Shown: positions 8,539 to 18,276 of the stretch, piece after piece | Numbering within the stretch: the stretch's first letter is position 1 | Layout of the letters: the number at the start of each line of letters is the position of its first letter | Assembly: GCA_964356295.1 (NCBI GenBank) | Contig: CAYHHE010000042.1 | Location: 1 to 23,161, forward strand | Length of the DNA stretch: 23,161 nt | Direction of reading: 5' to 3' | Source of the DNA: CAVQGZ01 sp964356295 | GTDB taxonomy: Bacteria; Actinomycetota; Actinomycetes; Jiangellales; Jiangellaceae | Notes under the pieces: generated by a model | Database searches by the model: none | Told to the model about the DNA's origin: nothing | Seen by the model: only the letters and a program-made list of their open reading frames with translations | Made by a program: the position numbers and the translations under genes

Positions 8539-9199
8539 CCCGACGGCACCCCCCGACCTGGCAGCAGGCGCAGCACGGCCTGACGGATGTCGACGTGCAC
8601 GTCCTGCGCGGGCCGGCCGGCGTCCAGGACGACGTAGTGGTCGGGGTCGCGCACGGCGAGGTCGAGGAAGGCCTGCCGCACCTGCGCGTGGAAGGGCAGC
8701 GGCTCGGACTCCAGGCGGTCCGCCGGGTCGGTGGAGCGCTGCAGGGCGGGCTCGGGATCGAGGTCCAGCACCACCGTCAGGTCGGGGCGCAGGTCATCGG
8801 TGGCCCAGCGCGAGAGCTGCTCGATCCGATCGGCGCCGAGCCGACGACCCACGCCCTGGTAGGCCACCGAGGAGTCCACGTAGCGGTCGCAGACCACGAC
8901 CGCACCACGCTGAAGTGCCGGACGGACCACCGCGTGCACGTGCTCGGCACGGTCTGCTGCGTACAGCAGCGCCTCGGCCCGCGCGGACAACCCGTGCGAC
9001 GCAGTCGAGAGCAGCAGCGCACGGACCTGGGGGCCGATCGGGGAGTCGCCGGGTTCGTGGGTGCGGACCACGTCGTGCCCGTGCTCGCTCAGCCACGCGA
9101 CGAGCACGTCCGCCTGGGTGGACTTCCCGACCCCGTCGCCGCCCTCCAGGACCACGAACACACCGGGGTACCCCCCGCCACCACGCTCGACGCCGTCCT

Positions 9200-9203
<4 letters not shown>
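8535..9203 (-). CDS. tmk: thymidylate kinase
   Basis: A 222-residue kinase that phosphorylates dTMP to dTDP with ATP, the step feeding dTTP synthesis. Seen: P-loop GGDGVGKST (21-29), HEPGDSPIG (49-57) in the dTMP-binding region, the DRY motif (106-108) followed by SSVAYQG, and the lid segment with DRLE...FH near 168. Length and motif order are normal for the bacterial enzyme. The GTG at 9203 overlaps the topA stop (GTGA, 9200-9203), so translation is probably coupled to topA. A glycine-rich extension of about 12 residues precedes the first strand, and a start within it cannot be excluded. Confidence 0.96.
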
Positions 9204-11782
<2,579 letters not shown>

Positions 11783-11882
11783 GTGCTCCGTCCGGTGGGT
11801 GCCGATGGGTGGTGGTCAGGGGTCGCGACACGGTAGCCCGGCCGACCCCCGACCGTGCACCGCAGCCCACAGCCGGGCCGGC
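11783..11882. other. intergenic region between hppA 3' end and topA 5' end
   Basis: These 100 bp must hold the end of the hppA transcript and the topA promoter, since both genes are on the minus strand. A 13-bp near-palindrome AGCCGG-G-CCGGCT (11871-11883) abuts the hppA stop. A 7-bp pair GCCCGGC/GCCGGGC with a loop of roughly 26 nt surrounds the middle part; either might act in termination, but there is no T run. On the minus strand TACCGT (near 11831) is a weak -10 candidate for topA. No gene is seen. Confidence 0.35.
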
Positions 11883-14171
11883 TCAGGCGACCGGCTGCTG
11901 CTCCGGCGAGGCCTCGATGGCGCTCGAGCGCCGCTTGGCCACGACGACGGCCGCGACGACGATCCCGACAGCGACCACCGAGATGCCCAAGGTGAGCGGC
12001 CGGCTGGCGTCGTCCCCGTAGGACAGCTGGACGACCGCCGGCGCGATGAGCACCGAGACGAGGTTCATCACCTTGAGCAGCGGGTTGATCGCCGGGCCGG
12101 CGGTGTCCTTGAACGGGTCGCCGACGGTGTCGCCGGTCACGGTGGCGGCGTGCGCCTCCGAGCCCTTGCCGCCGTAGAGGCCATCCTCGATGGTCTTCTT
12201 GGCGTTGTCCCAGGCACCTCCGGAGTTGGCCAGGTAGACAGCCATCAGCGCGCCGGTGCCGATGGCGCCGGCCAGGAAGCCGGCGAGCGGGGCGACTCCG
12301 AGCCCGAAACCGACGGCGATAGGGGTGAGGATCGCCAGCAGGCCGGGGGTGACCAGCTCGCGAAGCGAGTCCCGGGTGCAGATGTCGACGACGCGTCCGT
12401 ACTCCGGCTTCTGGGTGTAGTCCATGATGCCGGGGCGCTCCTTGAACTGGCGGCGCACCTCGAAGACGACCGCACCGGCGGCGCGTGCGACGGCGTTGAT
12501 CGCCAGCCCGGAGAACATGAACACCACGGCCGCACCGATGATCACGCCGACCAAGATGTTGGGAGCGGTGACCTCGGTGCGGTAGACATCGAGGGACTCC
12601 CCCACCTGCGTGAGCGCCGTTGCGATCGAGTCGTTGTAGGACCCGAACAGCGCGGTGGCGGCCAGCACGGCGGTCGCGATGGCGATGCCCTTGGTGATTG
12701 CCTTGGTGGTGTTGCCCACCGCGTCGAGCTCGGTGAGGATCTTTGTGCCGTTCTCGTCGACATCCCCGGACATCTCGGCGATGCCCTGAGCGTTGTCCGA
12801 GACCGGGCCGAAGGTGTCCATCGCGACGATGACACCCACGGTGGTCAGCAAGCCCGTGCCGGCCAACGCGACGAGGAACAGCGACAGCGCGACACTGCCG
12901 CCGCCGAGCAGGAAGGCGCTGTAGACCGCGCCGGCGATGATCAGCGCGGTGTAGACCGCCGACTCGTAGCCGACGGACACACCAGCCAGGATCACCGTGG
13001 CGTGCCCGGTGAGGGATGTGCGGGCGACGTCCTGGACGGGCCTGTGCTCGGTGCCGGTGTAGTACCCGGTGACCCACAGGATGATCGCGGCCAGCACGAT
13101 GCCGATGAGCACGGCCACGCTGGCGACCAGGCGTGGGTCGAGCGTCGGCACGGCCTCGCTGCTCGCCCAGATCTCCTCGAAGTTGTCCGGCAGGTAGACG
13201 AAGGCTGCGACCGCCGAGAGGACGGCCGAGATCGCCGCCGAGACGTAGAAGGCCCGATTGATGGTCACCAGGCCGCCCTCGCCGGGACGTGGACGGGTGA
13301 TGTAGATCCCGATGATCGCGGTCAGCACCCCGACCGCGGGGATGATGAGCGGGAAGACCAGGCCGGACTCGCCGAACGCTGCCCGACCCAGGATCAGTGC
13401 CGCGACGAGGGTGACGGCGTAGGACTCGAACAGGTCGGCGGCCATCCCGGCGCAGTCGCCCACGTTGTCGCCGACGTTGTCGGCGATGGTGGCGGCGTTG
13501 CGCGGGTCGTCCTCGGGGATGCCCTTCTCGACCTTGCCGACCAGGTCAGCGCCGACGTCAGCGGCCTTGGTGAAGATCCCGCCACCGACACGCATGAACA
13601 TCGCAAGCAGGGCGGCGCCGAAGCCGAAGCCTTCGAGGACCGCGGGCGCGTCACCCTGGTATATGAGCACGACGGTGGCGGCGCCCAGCAGGCCCAGACC
13701 CACCGTGGCCATGCCGACGGTCCCGCCGGTGCGGAACGCGATCTGCATGGCCGTGTCGCGTCCCTCGTTCTGCGCGGCGGCCGCGACCCGTACGTTGGCC
13801 CGCACCGCGAGCCACATGCCCAGGTACCCGATGGTCGCCGAGAACAGTGCGCCGACGACGAAGAACACCGAACGGCCGATCTTGACGTCCAGCTCGCCCG
13901 GGAGCAGGAAGAGCACCCCGAACACGAGCACGACGAACACGCTGAGGGTGCGGAACTGCCGGTTGAGGTAAGCCGCGGCCCCCTCCTGCACCCCTTGCGC
14001 GATGTCCTGCATGCGCTGGGTTCCTTCGCCGGCGCGGAGTACCTCACGCCGGAACAGGAACGACATCGCCAGAGCGATCAGGGCGATGACCCCGACGATG
14101 ACGACGTATGTCGTGTTGGTGCTGCTCAGGCTGATATCGCTGGCGGTGTCGGCTGAAACGAACCCGCTCAT
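11883..14171 (-). CDS. hppA: membrane-bound H+-translocating pyrophosphatase, K+-independent type
   Basis: A 762-residue integral membrane pump that couples PPi hydrolysis to proton export. The normal architecture of about 16 TM helices is visible as alternating hydrophobic stretches. Seen: the PPi/Mg-binding loops DVGADLVGKVE (205-215), EDDPRN (220-225) and DNVGDNVGD (231-239), further acidic loops including DTFGPVSDNA (452-461) and the last block with GDTVGDPFKDT. In the subclass-determining stretch GNTTKAITKG (486-495), Lys490 replaces the Ala found in K+-dependent enzymes, so a K+-independent H+ pump is predicted. The ATG at 14171 is preceded by GGAGGAGG (14176-14183). It could recover energy from PPi or maintain proton motive force when respiration is low. 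Confidence 0.97.
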   Translation of the reverse strand: MSGFVSADTASDISLSSTNTTYVVIVGVIALIALAMSFLFRREVLRAGEGTQRMQDIAQGVQEGAAAYLNRQFRTLSVFVVLVFGVLFLLPGELDVKIGRSVFFVVGALFSATIGYLGMWLAVRANVRVAAAAQNEGRDTAMQIAFRTGGTVGMATVGLGLLGAATVVLIYQGDAPAVLEGFGFGAALLAMFMRVGGGIFTKAADVGADLVGKVEKGIPEDDPRNAATIADNVGDNVGDCAGMAADLFESYAVTLVAALILGRAAFGESGLVFPLIIPAVGVLTAIIGIYITRPRPGEGGLVTINRAFYVSAAISAVLSAVAAFVYLPDNFEEIWASSEAVPTLDPRLVASVAVLIGIVLAAIILWVTGYYTGTEHRPVQDVARTSLTGHATVILAGVSVGYESAVYTALIIAGAVYSAFLLGGGSVALSLFLVALAGTGLLTTVGVIVAMDTFGPVSDNAQGIAEMSGDVDENGTKILTELDAVGNTTKAITKGIAIATAVLAATALFGSYNDSIATALTQVGESLDVYRTEVTAPNILVGVIIGAAVVFMFSGLAINAVARAAGAVVFEVRRQFKERPGIMDYTQKPEYGRVVDICTRDSLRELVTPGLLAILTPIAVGFGLGVAPLAGFLAGAIGTGALMAVYLANSGGAWDNAKKTIEDGLYGGKGSEAHAATVTGDTVGDPFKDTAGPAINPLLKVMNLVSVLIAPAVVQLSYGDDASRPLTLGISVVAVGIVVAAVVVAKRRSSAIEASPEQQPVA

Positions 14172-14175
14172 GCAT

Positions 14176-14183
14176 CCTCCTCC
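14176..14183 (-). promoter_or_regulatory. Shine-Dalgarno of hppA
   Basis: GGAGGAGG on the minus strand; the distal GGAGG ends 7 nt before the ATG at 14171. It confirms this start. Confidence 0.75.
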
Positions 14184-14280
14184 GTCCGGTTCGTGATCAC
14201 CTCACGTGCGGGGCGTCGCCTCTCGCGGAGGTGGCGGCCGGACGGGGATGCCCCCGCACTCCCGACCTCACCCCCCCAGG

Positions 14281-14319
14281 TTCGGCGCCGAAGTGTACGT
14301 AGTCTGCGGCCCTGGTCAG
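14281..14319 (-). promoter_or_regulatory. candidate hppA promoter with a palindrome at the start site
   Basis: On the minus strand CTGACC (14314-14319) and TACACT (14292-14297) are separated by 16 bp and each match the -35 and -10 consensus in four of six positions. Directly downstream, and sharing one base with the -10, is the perfect 12-bp palindrome TTCGGCGCCGAA (14281-14292). It lies where a repressor would block initiation. The resulting leader would be about 110 nt. Confidence 0.42.
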
Positions 14320-14365
14320 GACGGCCGGTAGGGAGGAAGGTCCCCTGTCGCGGATGAGACTTCGA

Positions 14366-14719
14366 TCACTCTCCGGCGACCGCGAGCAGCGCCGCGGCCC
14401 GATCCGGGTGGACGGACAACACCTCGTCCAGGCCGGTCAGCGCGAGCAGCCGCCGGACCCGGTCGTGGCCGGCGACCAGGTGCAGCGACGCGTCGTGGGC
14501 CTGCAGGGCCTTGTGGGCGGCCACCAGTTCGCCGAGTCCGGTGGAGTCGATGAAGCTGACCCGGCTCAAGTCGACCAGCACGGCCGACGAGGCGTCGGCC
14601 TGGTCGATGGCCAGGGAGAGCGCGGCCCGCAGCTGCGGTGCGGTGTGCAGGTCGACCTCGCCCGAGACCTCGACCAGCCGGCCGCCGGGGATGGGATCGG
14701 TGCTGACTCCGAGCTCCAC
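14366..14719 (-). CDS. STAS-domain anti-sigma factor antagonist (BldG/RsbV-like)
   Basis: A 117-residue single STAS domain. Such proteins bind an RsbW-type anti-sigma kinase in partner switching; when phosphorylated on the conserved Ser they release it. Seen: the opening strand GGRLVEVSGEVDLHTAPQLR (12-31) and the phosphorylation loop SFIDSTGLG (55-63), with Ser59 as predicted site. The frame is open upstream, but the GTG at 14719 is chosen because AGGAGG lies 8 nt before it (14728-14733) and the protein then begins just before the fold. In Streptomyces coelicolor, from memory, bldG sits in the same place, between hppA and a divergent helicase gene, followed by an anti-sigma gene. Here no RsbW-like gene is present and hppA follows after about 190 bp. 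Orthology to BldG is likely but not proven. Confidence 0.88.
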   Translation of the reverse strand: MELGVSTDPIPGGRLVEVSGEVDLHTAPQLRAALSLAIDQADASSAVLVDLSRVSFIDSTGLGELVAAHKALQAHDASLHLVAGHDRVRRLLALTGLDEVLSVHPDRAAALLAVAGE

Positions 14720-14727
14720 CCGAGGAC

Positions 14728-14733
14728 CCTCCT
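14728..14733 (-). promoter_or_regulatory. Shine-Dalgarno that decides the STAS start
   Basis: AGGAGG on the minus strand, 8 nt before the GTG at 14719. It rules out the longer reading frame that would begin inside the divergent helicase gene. Confidence 0.7.
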
Positions 14734-14737
14734 GACC

Positions 14738-14772
14738 CGACGATCGTCGACCCCCGCCTGCGTGACGCAGGC
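14738..14772. promoter_or_regulatory. two palindromes in the STAS/helicase divergent intergenic region
   Basis: A perfect 12-bp palindrome CGACGATCGTCG (14738-14749) and a perfect 7-bp inverted repeat GCCTGCG-TGA-CGCAGGC (14756-14772) lie side by side in the 65 bp between two divergent starts. Either could be an operator for one or both genes. The first contains the half-site CGACGAT that recurs in the inverted repeat before the HAD gene (22194-22224). Confidence 0.45.
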
Positions 14773-14784
14773 ATTCAACCACCC

Positions 14785-17091
14785 GTGGACACTGAGCGGG
14801 TGGACCTGACCGACTCCGCTGCCCGGGTCGCCGCGGACGTCCTCGGGCCCGCAATCGCCTTCCGAACGCGACTGCCCTCGCGCGACGCCGTGACCGCAGC
14901 GTGGCCTTCGTGGGTGGACGACGTCCTGCGGGACCGGCTCGGTGCCGCCGGCATCGCCTTGCCGTGGAGGCACCAGACCGACGCGGCGAGGCTGGTGTGG
15001 CAGGGACGCGACGTCATCCTGGCGACAGGCACCGCGTCGGGCAAGTCGCTTGCCTACCAGCTACCTGCGCTGTCGTGGGCACGGCAGGCACCCGCGGCGC
15101 GGCGCGCCACGTCCCTGTACGTCGCACCGACGAAGGCGCTCGCCGCCGACCAGGCTGCCAGCCTCGAGCGCCTCGCGGTTCCCGGGGTTCGCGTCGCGGT
15201 GGTCGACGGCGACAGCAGCCGACAGGAGCGTGACTGGGCGCGGCGGCACGCCGACGTCGTCCTCACCAACCCTGACATGCTGCACCGCTCCTTGCTCCCG
15301 GGCCATCGCCGCTGGGCGGAGGTCTTCGCCGGGCTGAGGCTGGTGGTCGTGGACGAGGCCCATCACTACCGAGGGGTGTTCGGCTCGCACGTCGCGTGGG
15401 TGCTGCGCCGGCTGCAGCGGGTGGCCGGCGCCTGCGGGGCAACCCCGCGTCTGATGCTGCTGTCGGCCACCATCGCCGAGCCGCAGGACGCGGCGCGACG
15501 GCTGTGCGGGAGGACCGTCGCGGTCGTCAGCAAGGACACCTCGCCTCGAGGACCCCTCGACGTGCTGCTCGTGGACGCCACTGCTGGGCACGGCCCTGGC
15601 GGCCGAGTGGCCTGGACGAGCTCACTGCTGGCCGAGCTGGTCGGTGCCGACCACCAGACGATCGCTTTCCTGCGTTCGCGACGCGGGACAGAGGCGGTGG
15701 CCGCCGCGGCGCAGGCAGCGCTGCGGCACGGCAACGGAGGGCGCCGCGTCGCGGCGTACCGCGGCGGCTACCTGCCCGAGGAGCGGCGGGCGCTGGAGGC
15801 CGACCTGCGCAGCCGACGGCTCACCGGGGTGGCCGCGACCACCGCGCTCGAGCTCGGCGTGGACATCGCGGGCATGGACGCGGTGATCGTCCACGGGTGG
15901 CCAGGGACCCGTGCCGCGTTCTGGCAGCAGGCAGGACGTGCCGGACGGGGGACCGATCCGGCGCTGGCCGTGCTGCTCGCCGGCCAGGACCCTTTGGAGC
16001 AGTACGTGGTCAGGCATCCGGAGGTGTTGCTCGGGGCGCCGGTGGAGCGGACTGTCATCGATCCGGACAACCCCTTCGTGGCCGCACCACAGATGTCTGC
16101 GGCGGCCGCCGAGCTGCCGTGGCGTGCCCACGAGCTCGACGCGCTCGGTGAGCGCGCCCGGCGAGTGGTGGACGACCTGGTGACGGTCGGGACTCTGCGA
16201 GCCAGGAACGACGGCTGGTACTGGCCGCGGCCGGAACGCCCCGCGGACCGGACCGACATCCGGGGCAGCGGAGCACCCGCTGTCCGCCTCGTGGAGGAGG
16301 GCACGGGGCGCCTTCTCGGCACGGTCGACGCCGCCAGAGCGCCGGCGACGGTTCATCCCGGCGCGGTGTACGTCCACCAGGGAGCGGTCTTCCTCGTCAC
16401 CGACCTGGACCTCGTCGAGTCGGTCGCGTTGCTGATCCCGGGTGACCCGGAGTACGACACTCAGGCGCGCACCGCGTCCCAGGTGCGGATCGTGGCCGAG
16501 CACGGCTCTGGCCAGTGGGGCGAAGCCGAGATCGCCTACGGCACCGTCGACGTGACCAGCCGCGTGGTGTCGTTCTACCGGCGGCGGTGGGAGACGGGCG
16601 CGGTGCTCGCCGAGGTCCCGCTGGACATGCCCGAGCGCCGGCTGCGGACGGCCGGGTGCTGGTGGACCATCCCGAACGACACGGTGCTGCTCGCCGGGCT
16701 CACCCTCCCTCAGGTGGCAGGAGCGGCGCACGCTGCCGAACACGCCTCGATCGGCCTGCTCCCGCTGTTCGCCACCTGTGACCGGTGGGACGTGGGCGGG
16801 GTGTCCACGCCCGACCACCCCGACACGGGGAGGCTGACGGTTCTCGTCCACGACACACATCCTGGCGGGGCCGGGTTCGCCAGGCGCGGGTTCGAGGTAG
16901 CGGACCAGTGGCTGACCGCCACCCGCGACCTCGTCGCCGGGTGCGCCTGTGAGGACGGCTGCCCGTCGTGCGTGCACAGCCCCACGTGCGGCAGCGGCAA
17001 CTCCCCGCTGGACAAGGCAGGCGCGGTCAGCCTGCTGGCGGCGCTGCTCGGGCAGGTGCCGGCGGCACCGGGCCCGCCCACGACTCCCTGA
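14785..17091 (+). CDS. DEAH-box DNA helicase with C-terminal cysteine cluster (MrfA/Rv3649-like)
   Basis: A 768-residue superfamily 2 helicase. The TIGR family name, as I recall it, is 'helicase/secretion neighbourhood putative DEAH-box helicase', reflecting its constant position beside tad genes in actinobacteria. Seen: RHQTDAARL (62-70, Q-motif region), motif I TGTASGKS (81-88), YVAPTKALAADQ (112-123), motif II DEAH (190-193), motif III SAT (227-229), and in the second RecA lobe GVAATTALELGVDIAG and QQAGRAGRG. The C-terminal domain ends with cysteines 720, 722, 726, 729 and 735, which resembles the metal-binding DUF1998 module of B. subtilis MrfA, a repair helicase for mitomycin-type damage. 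The GTG start has no Shine-Dalgarno. The last 65 bp overlap the convergent TadE-like gene. Confidence 0.94.
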   Translation: MDTERVDLTDSAARVAADVLGPAIAFRTRLPSRDAVTAAWPSWVDDVLRDRLGAAGIALPWRHQTDAARLVWQGRDVILATGTASGKSLAYQLPALSWARQAPAARRATSLYVAPTKALAADQAASLERLAVPGVRVAVVDGDSSRQERDWARRHADVVLTNPDMLHRSLLPGHRRWAEVFAGLRLVVVDEAHHYRGVFGSHVAWVLRRLQRVAGACGATPRLMLLSATIAEPQDAARRLCGRTVAVVSKDTSPRGPLDVLLVDATAGHGPGGRVAWTSSLLAELVGADHQTIAFLRSRRGTEAVAAAAQAALRHGNGGRRVAAYRGGYLPEERRALEADLRSRRLTGVAATTALELGVDIAGMDAVIVHGWPGTRAAFWQQAGRAGRGTDPALAVLLAGQDPLEQYVVRHPEVLLGAPVERTVIDPDNPFVAAPQMSAAAAELPWRAHELDALGERARRVVDDLVTVGTLRARNDGWYWPRPERPADRTDIRGSGAPAVRLVEEGTGRLLGTVDAARAPATVHPGAVYVHQGAVFLVTDLDLVESVALLIPGDPEYDTQARTASQVRIVAEHGSGQWGEAEIAYGTVDVTSRVVSFYRRRWETGAVLAEVPLDMPERRLRTAGCWWTIPNDTVLLAGLTLPQVAGAAHAAEHASIGLLPLFATCDRWDVGGVSTPDHPDTGRLTVLVHDTHPGGAGFARRGFEVADQWLTATRDLVAGCACEDGCPSCVHSPTCGSGNSPLDKAGAVSLLAALLGQVPAAPGPPTTP

Positions 17092-17461
17092 CTGCCGACA
17101 CCGACACACGGCGGCCCAGGACGGTCAGGGAGCGCTCGACACGCACCCGAGTCCCGACCTCGGCTCCTCGCACCTGGCAGTGCAGGAGAACCCCGCCGTT
17201 CGCCGAAGCCAGCTCGCGTGCCCGCGGGCAGGGCGGAGCGCCACGCACCCACTGCCCGGCAGCAGCAACGGCGGCCAGGTCCGCTGCGGCACCGGCGCGG
17301 TGCCGCAGCCCTACCGCGCCGACCCAGCCGGTCACGGTCACCCCGGCCAGGAGCACAAGGGCAAGCAGGACGACCGCCGCGACGGAGGCCGAGCCTGCCT
17401 GGGCACCGTCGGTCGACCTCACGAGCCGACCCCGCCTCATGCCCGTCACGACCCGCCTCAC
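17027..17461 (-). CDS. second TadE-like protein of the Tad locus (Rv3654c-type)
   Basis: About 144 residues. Seen: a basic N terminus, then DGAQAGSASVAA followed by a hydrophobic helix (about 27-48), the pseudopilin-like arrangement of the actinobacterial 'helicase/secretion neighbourhood TadE-like' family (TIGR03816 by recall). A small globular part with two Cys (PPCPRARELAS and LLHCQV) and a Pro/Ala tail follow. I chose the GTG at 17461 because it forms a GTGA overlap with the tadE stop at 17458, the junction used throughout this locus; GTG 17449 and ATG 17440 are alternatives. Likely exported and membrane-anchored, acting as a minor pilin or assembly factor. Its 3' end runs 65 bp into the convergent helicase gene. 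Confidence 0.78.
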   Translation of the reverse strand: MRRVVTGMRRGRLVRSTDGAQAGSASVAAVVLLALVLLAGVTVTGWVGAVGLRHRAGAAADLAAVAAAGQWVRGAPPCPRARELASANGGVLLHCQVRGAEVGTRVRVERSLTVLGRRVSVSAVRESWAGPVPPAPARAAPPAG

Positions 17462-17895
17462 ACGCCCGGCTCGCGAGCCGCCACAGCGTGACCGGACAGC
17501 GGGACCCAAGCCCGCCCCGCCAGAGGTCCGGCTCCCATCGAGACGGACGCAGTGACCTCGACCCAGACGGTGTGCCCGGCCCGTCCCACGCGCACGACGG
17601 CACCGTCGGGCGCGAGCGCGTCCACCGCGGCATCGACCTCGGCTGCGTTGGCACCTCGAGCGATCAGCAGCGCCGCCTCCCGGGCAGCATCCGCGCAGGC
17701 CACCTGGCCTGCCACCACTGCCGGGACCGAGGCCGACAGCAGCCCGCCCACCAGTATCGCCGGGATGGCGATGGCGGCCTCGACGGTGACCATCCCGCGC
17801 TCGCCCCGACCGGTCACCAGGCTGCTGCGGGGCCGGGCGGTGCCCGGGCGGGGGGTGAGCCCCGCCCGGGCACCACGGTGGCGGATCGGCCTCAC
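17458..17895 (-). CDS. tadE: TadE-family pseudopilin
   Basis: A 145-residue TadE-like protein, an accessory pseudopilin of Flp/Tad pilus machines. Seen: a long basic leader ending in GRGERG, then MVTVEAAIAIPAILVGGLL. This fits a prepilin peptidase site between Gly34 and Met35, with the conserved Glu at mature position +5 (Glu39), followed by a hydrophobic helix and an Ala/Val-rich extracellular part. The GTG start at 17895 overlaps the pilin stop (GTGA, 17892-17895), so translation is coupled to the pilin. A start nearer the cleavage site is possible, since the leader is unusually long. It corresponds by position to mycobacterial Rv3655c. Confidence 0.86.
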   Translation of the reverse strand: MRPIRHRGARAGLTPRPGTARPRSSLVTGRGERGMVTVEAAIAIPAILVGGLLSASVPAVVAGQVACADAAREAALLIARGANAAEVDAAVDALAPDGAVVRVGRAGHTVWVEVTASVSMGAGPLAGRAWVPLSGHAVAAREPGV

Positions 17896-18080
17896 AGGAA
17901 CGGCGAGACCGCGGAGCGGAACACGCTGAGGAGCATCTCCCAGACCGTGTCGCTGGTGAGCAGCTTGAGCAGCAGCCCTCCCAGGCCGCAGGTGGCGACG
18001 GTGCCGACCGCGTACTCCGCGGTCGTCATCCCCGTCTCGTCGCTGGCGCGGTGCTGCACGGCGGTGACCACACGGTTCAT
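17892..18080 (-). CDS. flp: Flp-type pilin (DUF4244, Rv3656c-like)
   Basis: A 62-residue prepilin, the likely main fibre subunit. Seen: a 17-residue leader with basic residues ending in DETG, then MTTAEYAVGTVATCGLGGLL. This is the Flp signature G/xxxxEY, with cleavage after Gly17 and Glu22-Tyr23 at mature positions +5/+6, followed by one hydrophobic helix. The mature pilin would be only 45 residues and carries a single Cys (Cys31). The frame is open upstream, but the ATG at 18080 has the best Shine-Dalgarno of the Tad locus (AAGGAGG with 6 nt spacing), as expected for a highly made protein. It starts a separate 3-gene unit, flp-tadE-tadE2, after the terminator-like hairpin at 18251-18276. Confidence 0.9.
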   Translation of the reverse strand: MNRVVTAVQHRASDETGMTTAEYAVGTVATCGLGGLLLKLLTSDTVWEMLLSVFRSAVSPFL

Positions 18081-18086
18081 GTGGTG

Positions 18087-18093
18087 CCTCCTT
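18087..18093 (-). promoter_or_regulatory. strong Shine-Dalgarno of the pilin gene
   Basis: AAGGAGG on the minus strand, 6 nt before the ATG at 18080. It fixes the pilin start and indicates strong translation. Confidence 0.85.
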
Positions 18094-18187
18094 GGGGTTG
18101 GTCGGCGGCCGGCCGGTTCGGGCCCCCCAGGGTGGGGGACACCGGAAGCCTCCTGTGGCCGGCGGGCGGGGTCAGCCCCCCGTGATC

Positions 18188-18207
18188 CGGCTGGGGACGA
18201 CACACCG
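18188..18207 (-). repeat. Tad-region 20-bp element, copy A (upstream of flp)
   Basis: Plus strand CGGCTGGGGACGACACACCG, which matches 22135-22154 in 19 of 20 positions (mismatch at the seventh base). On the minus strand it reads towards the pilin gene and ends 108 nt before its ATG. Probable protein-binding site or promoter element shared by the Tad units. Confidence 0.6.
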
Positions 18208-18250
18208 CGCCGGGGTGAGCCTGTGGGGACTCAAGGACCCCACCGGTGCT

Positions 18251-18276
18251 GCCGCGCCGCGGATCCACGGCGCGGC
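18251..18276 (-). terminator. hairpin directly after tadC
   Basis: A perfect 9-bp stem GCCGCGCCG/CGGCGCGGC with an 8-nt loop begins at the base after the tadC stop codon. It lacks a T run, as many actinobacterial terminators do. It separates the cpaE-tadABC unit from the pilin unit and may end or weaken transcription between them. Confidence 0.6.

Larger units (their letters stand above)
18081..18250 (-). other. long GC-rich 5' region of the pilin unit
   Basis: The 196 bp between tadC and flp hold no gene. Besides the Shine-Dalgarno they contain a C6/G5 hairpin (about 18123-18138), a second G/C-run pairing near 18170-18181, and the 20-bp repeated element at 18188-18207. No consensus -10/-35 pair is clear. 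This is the only place for a separate pilin promoter. Confidence 0.5.
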
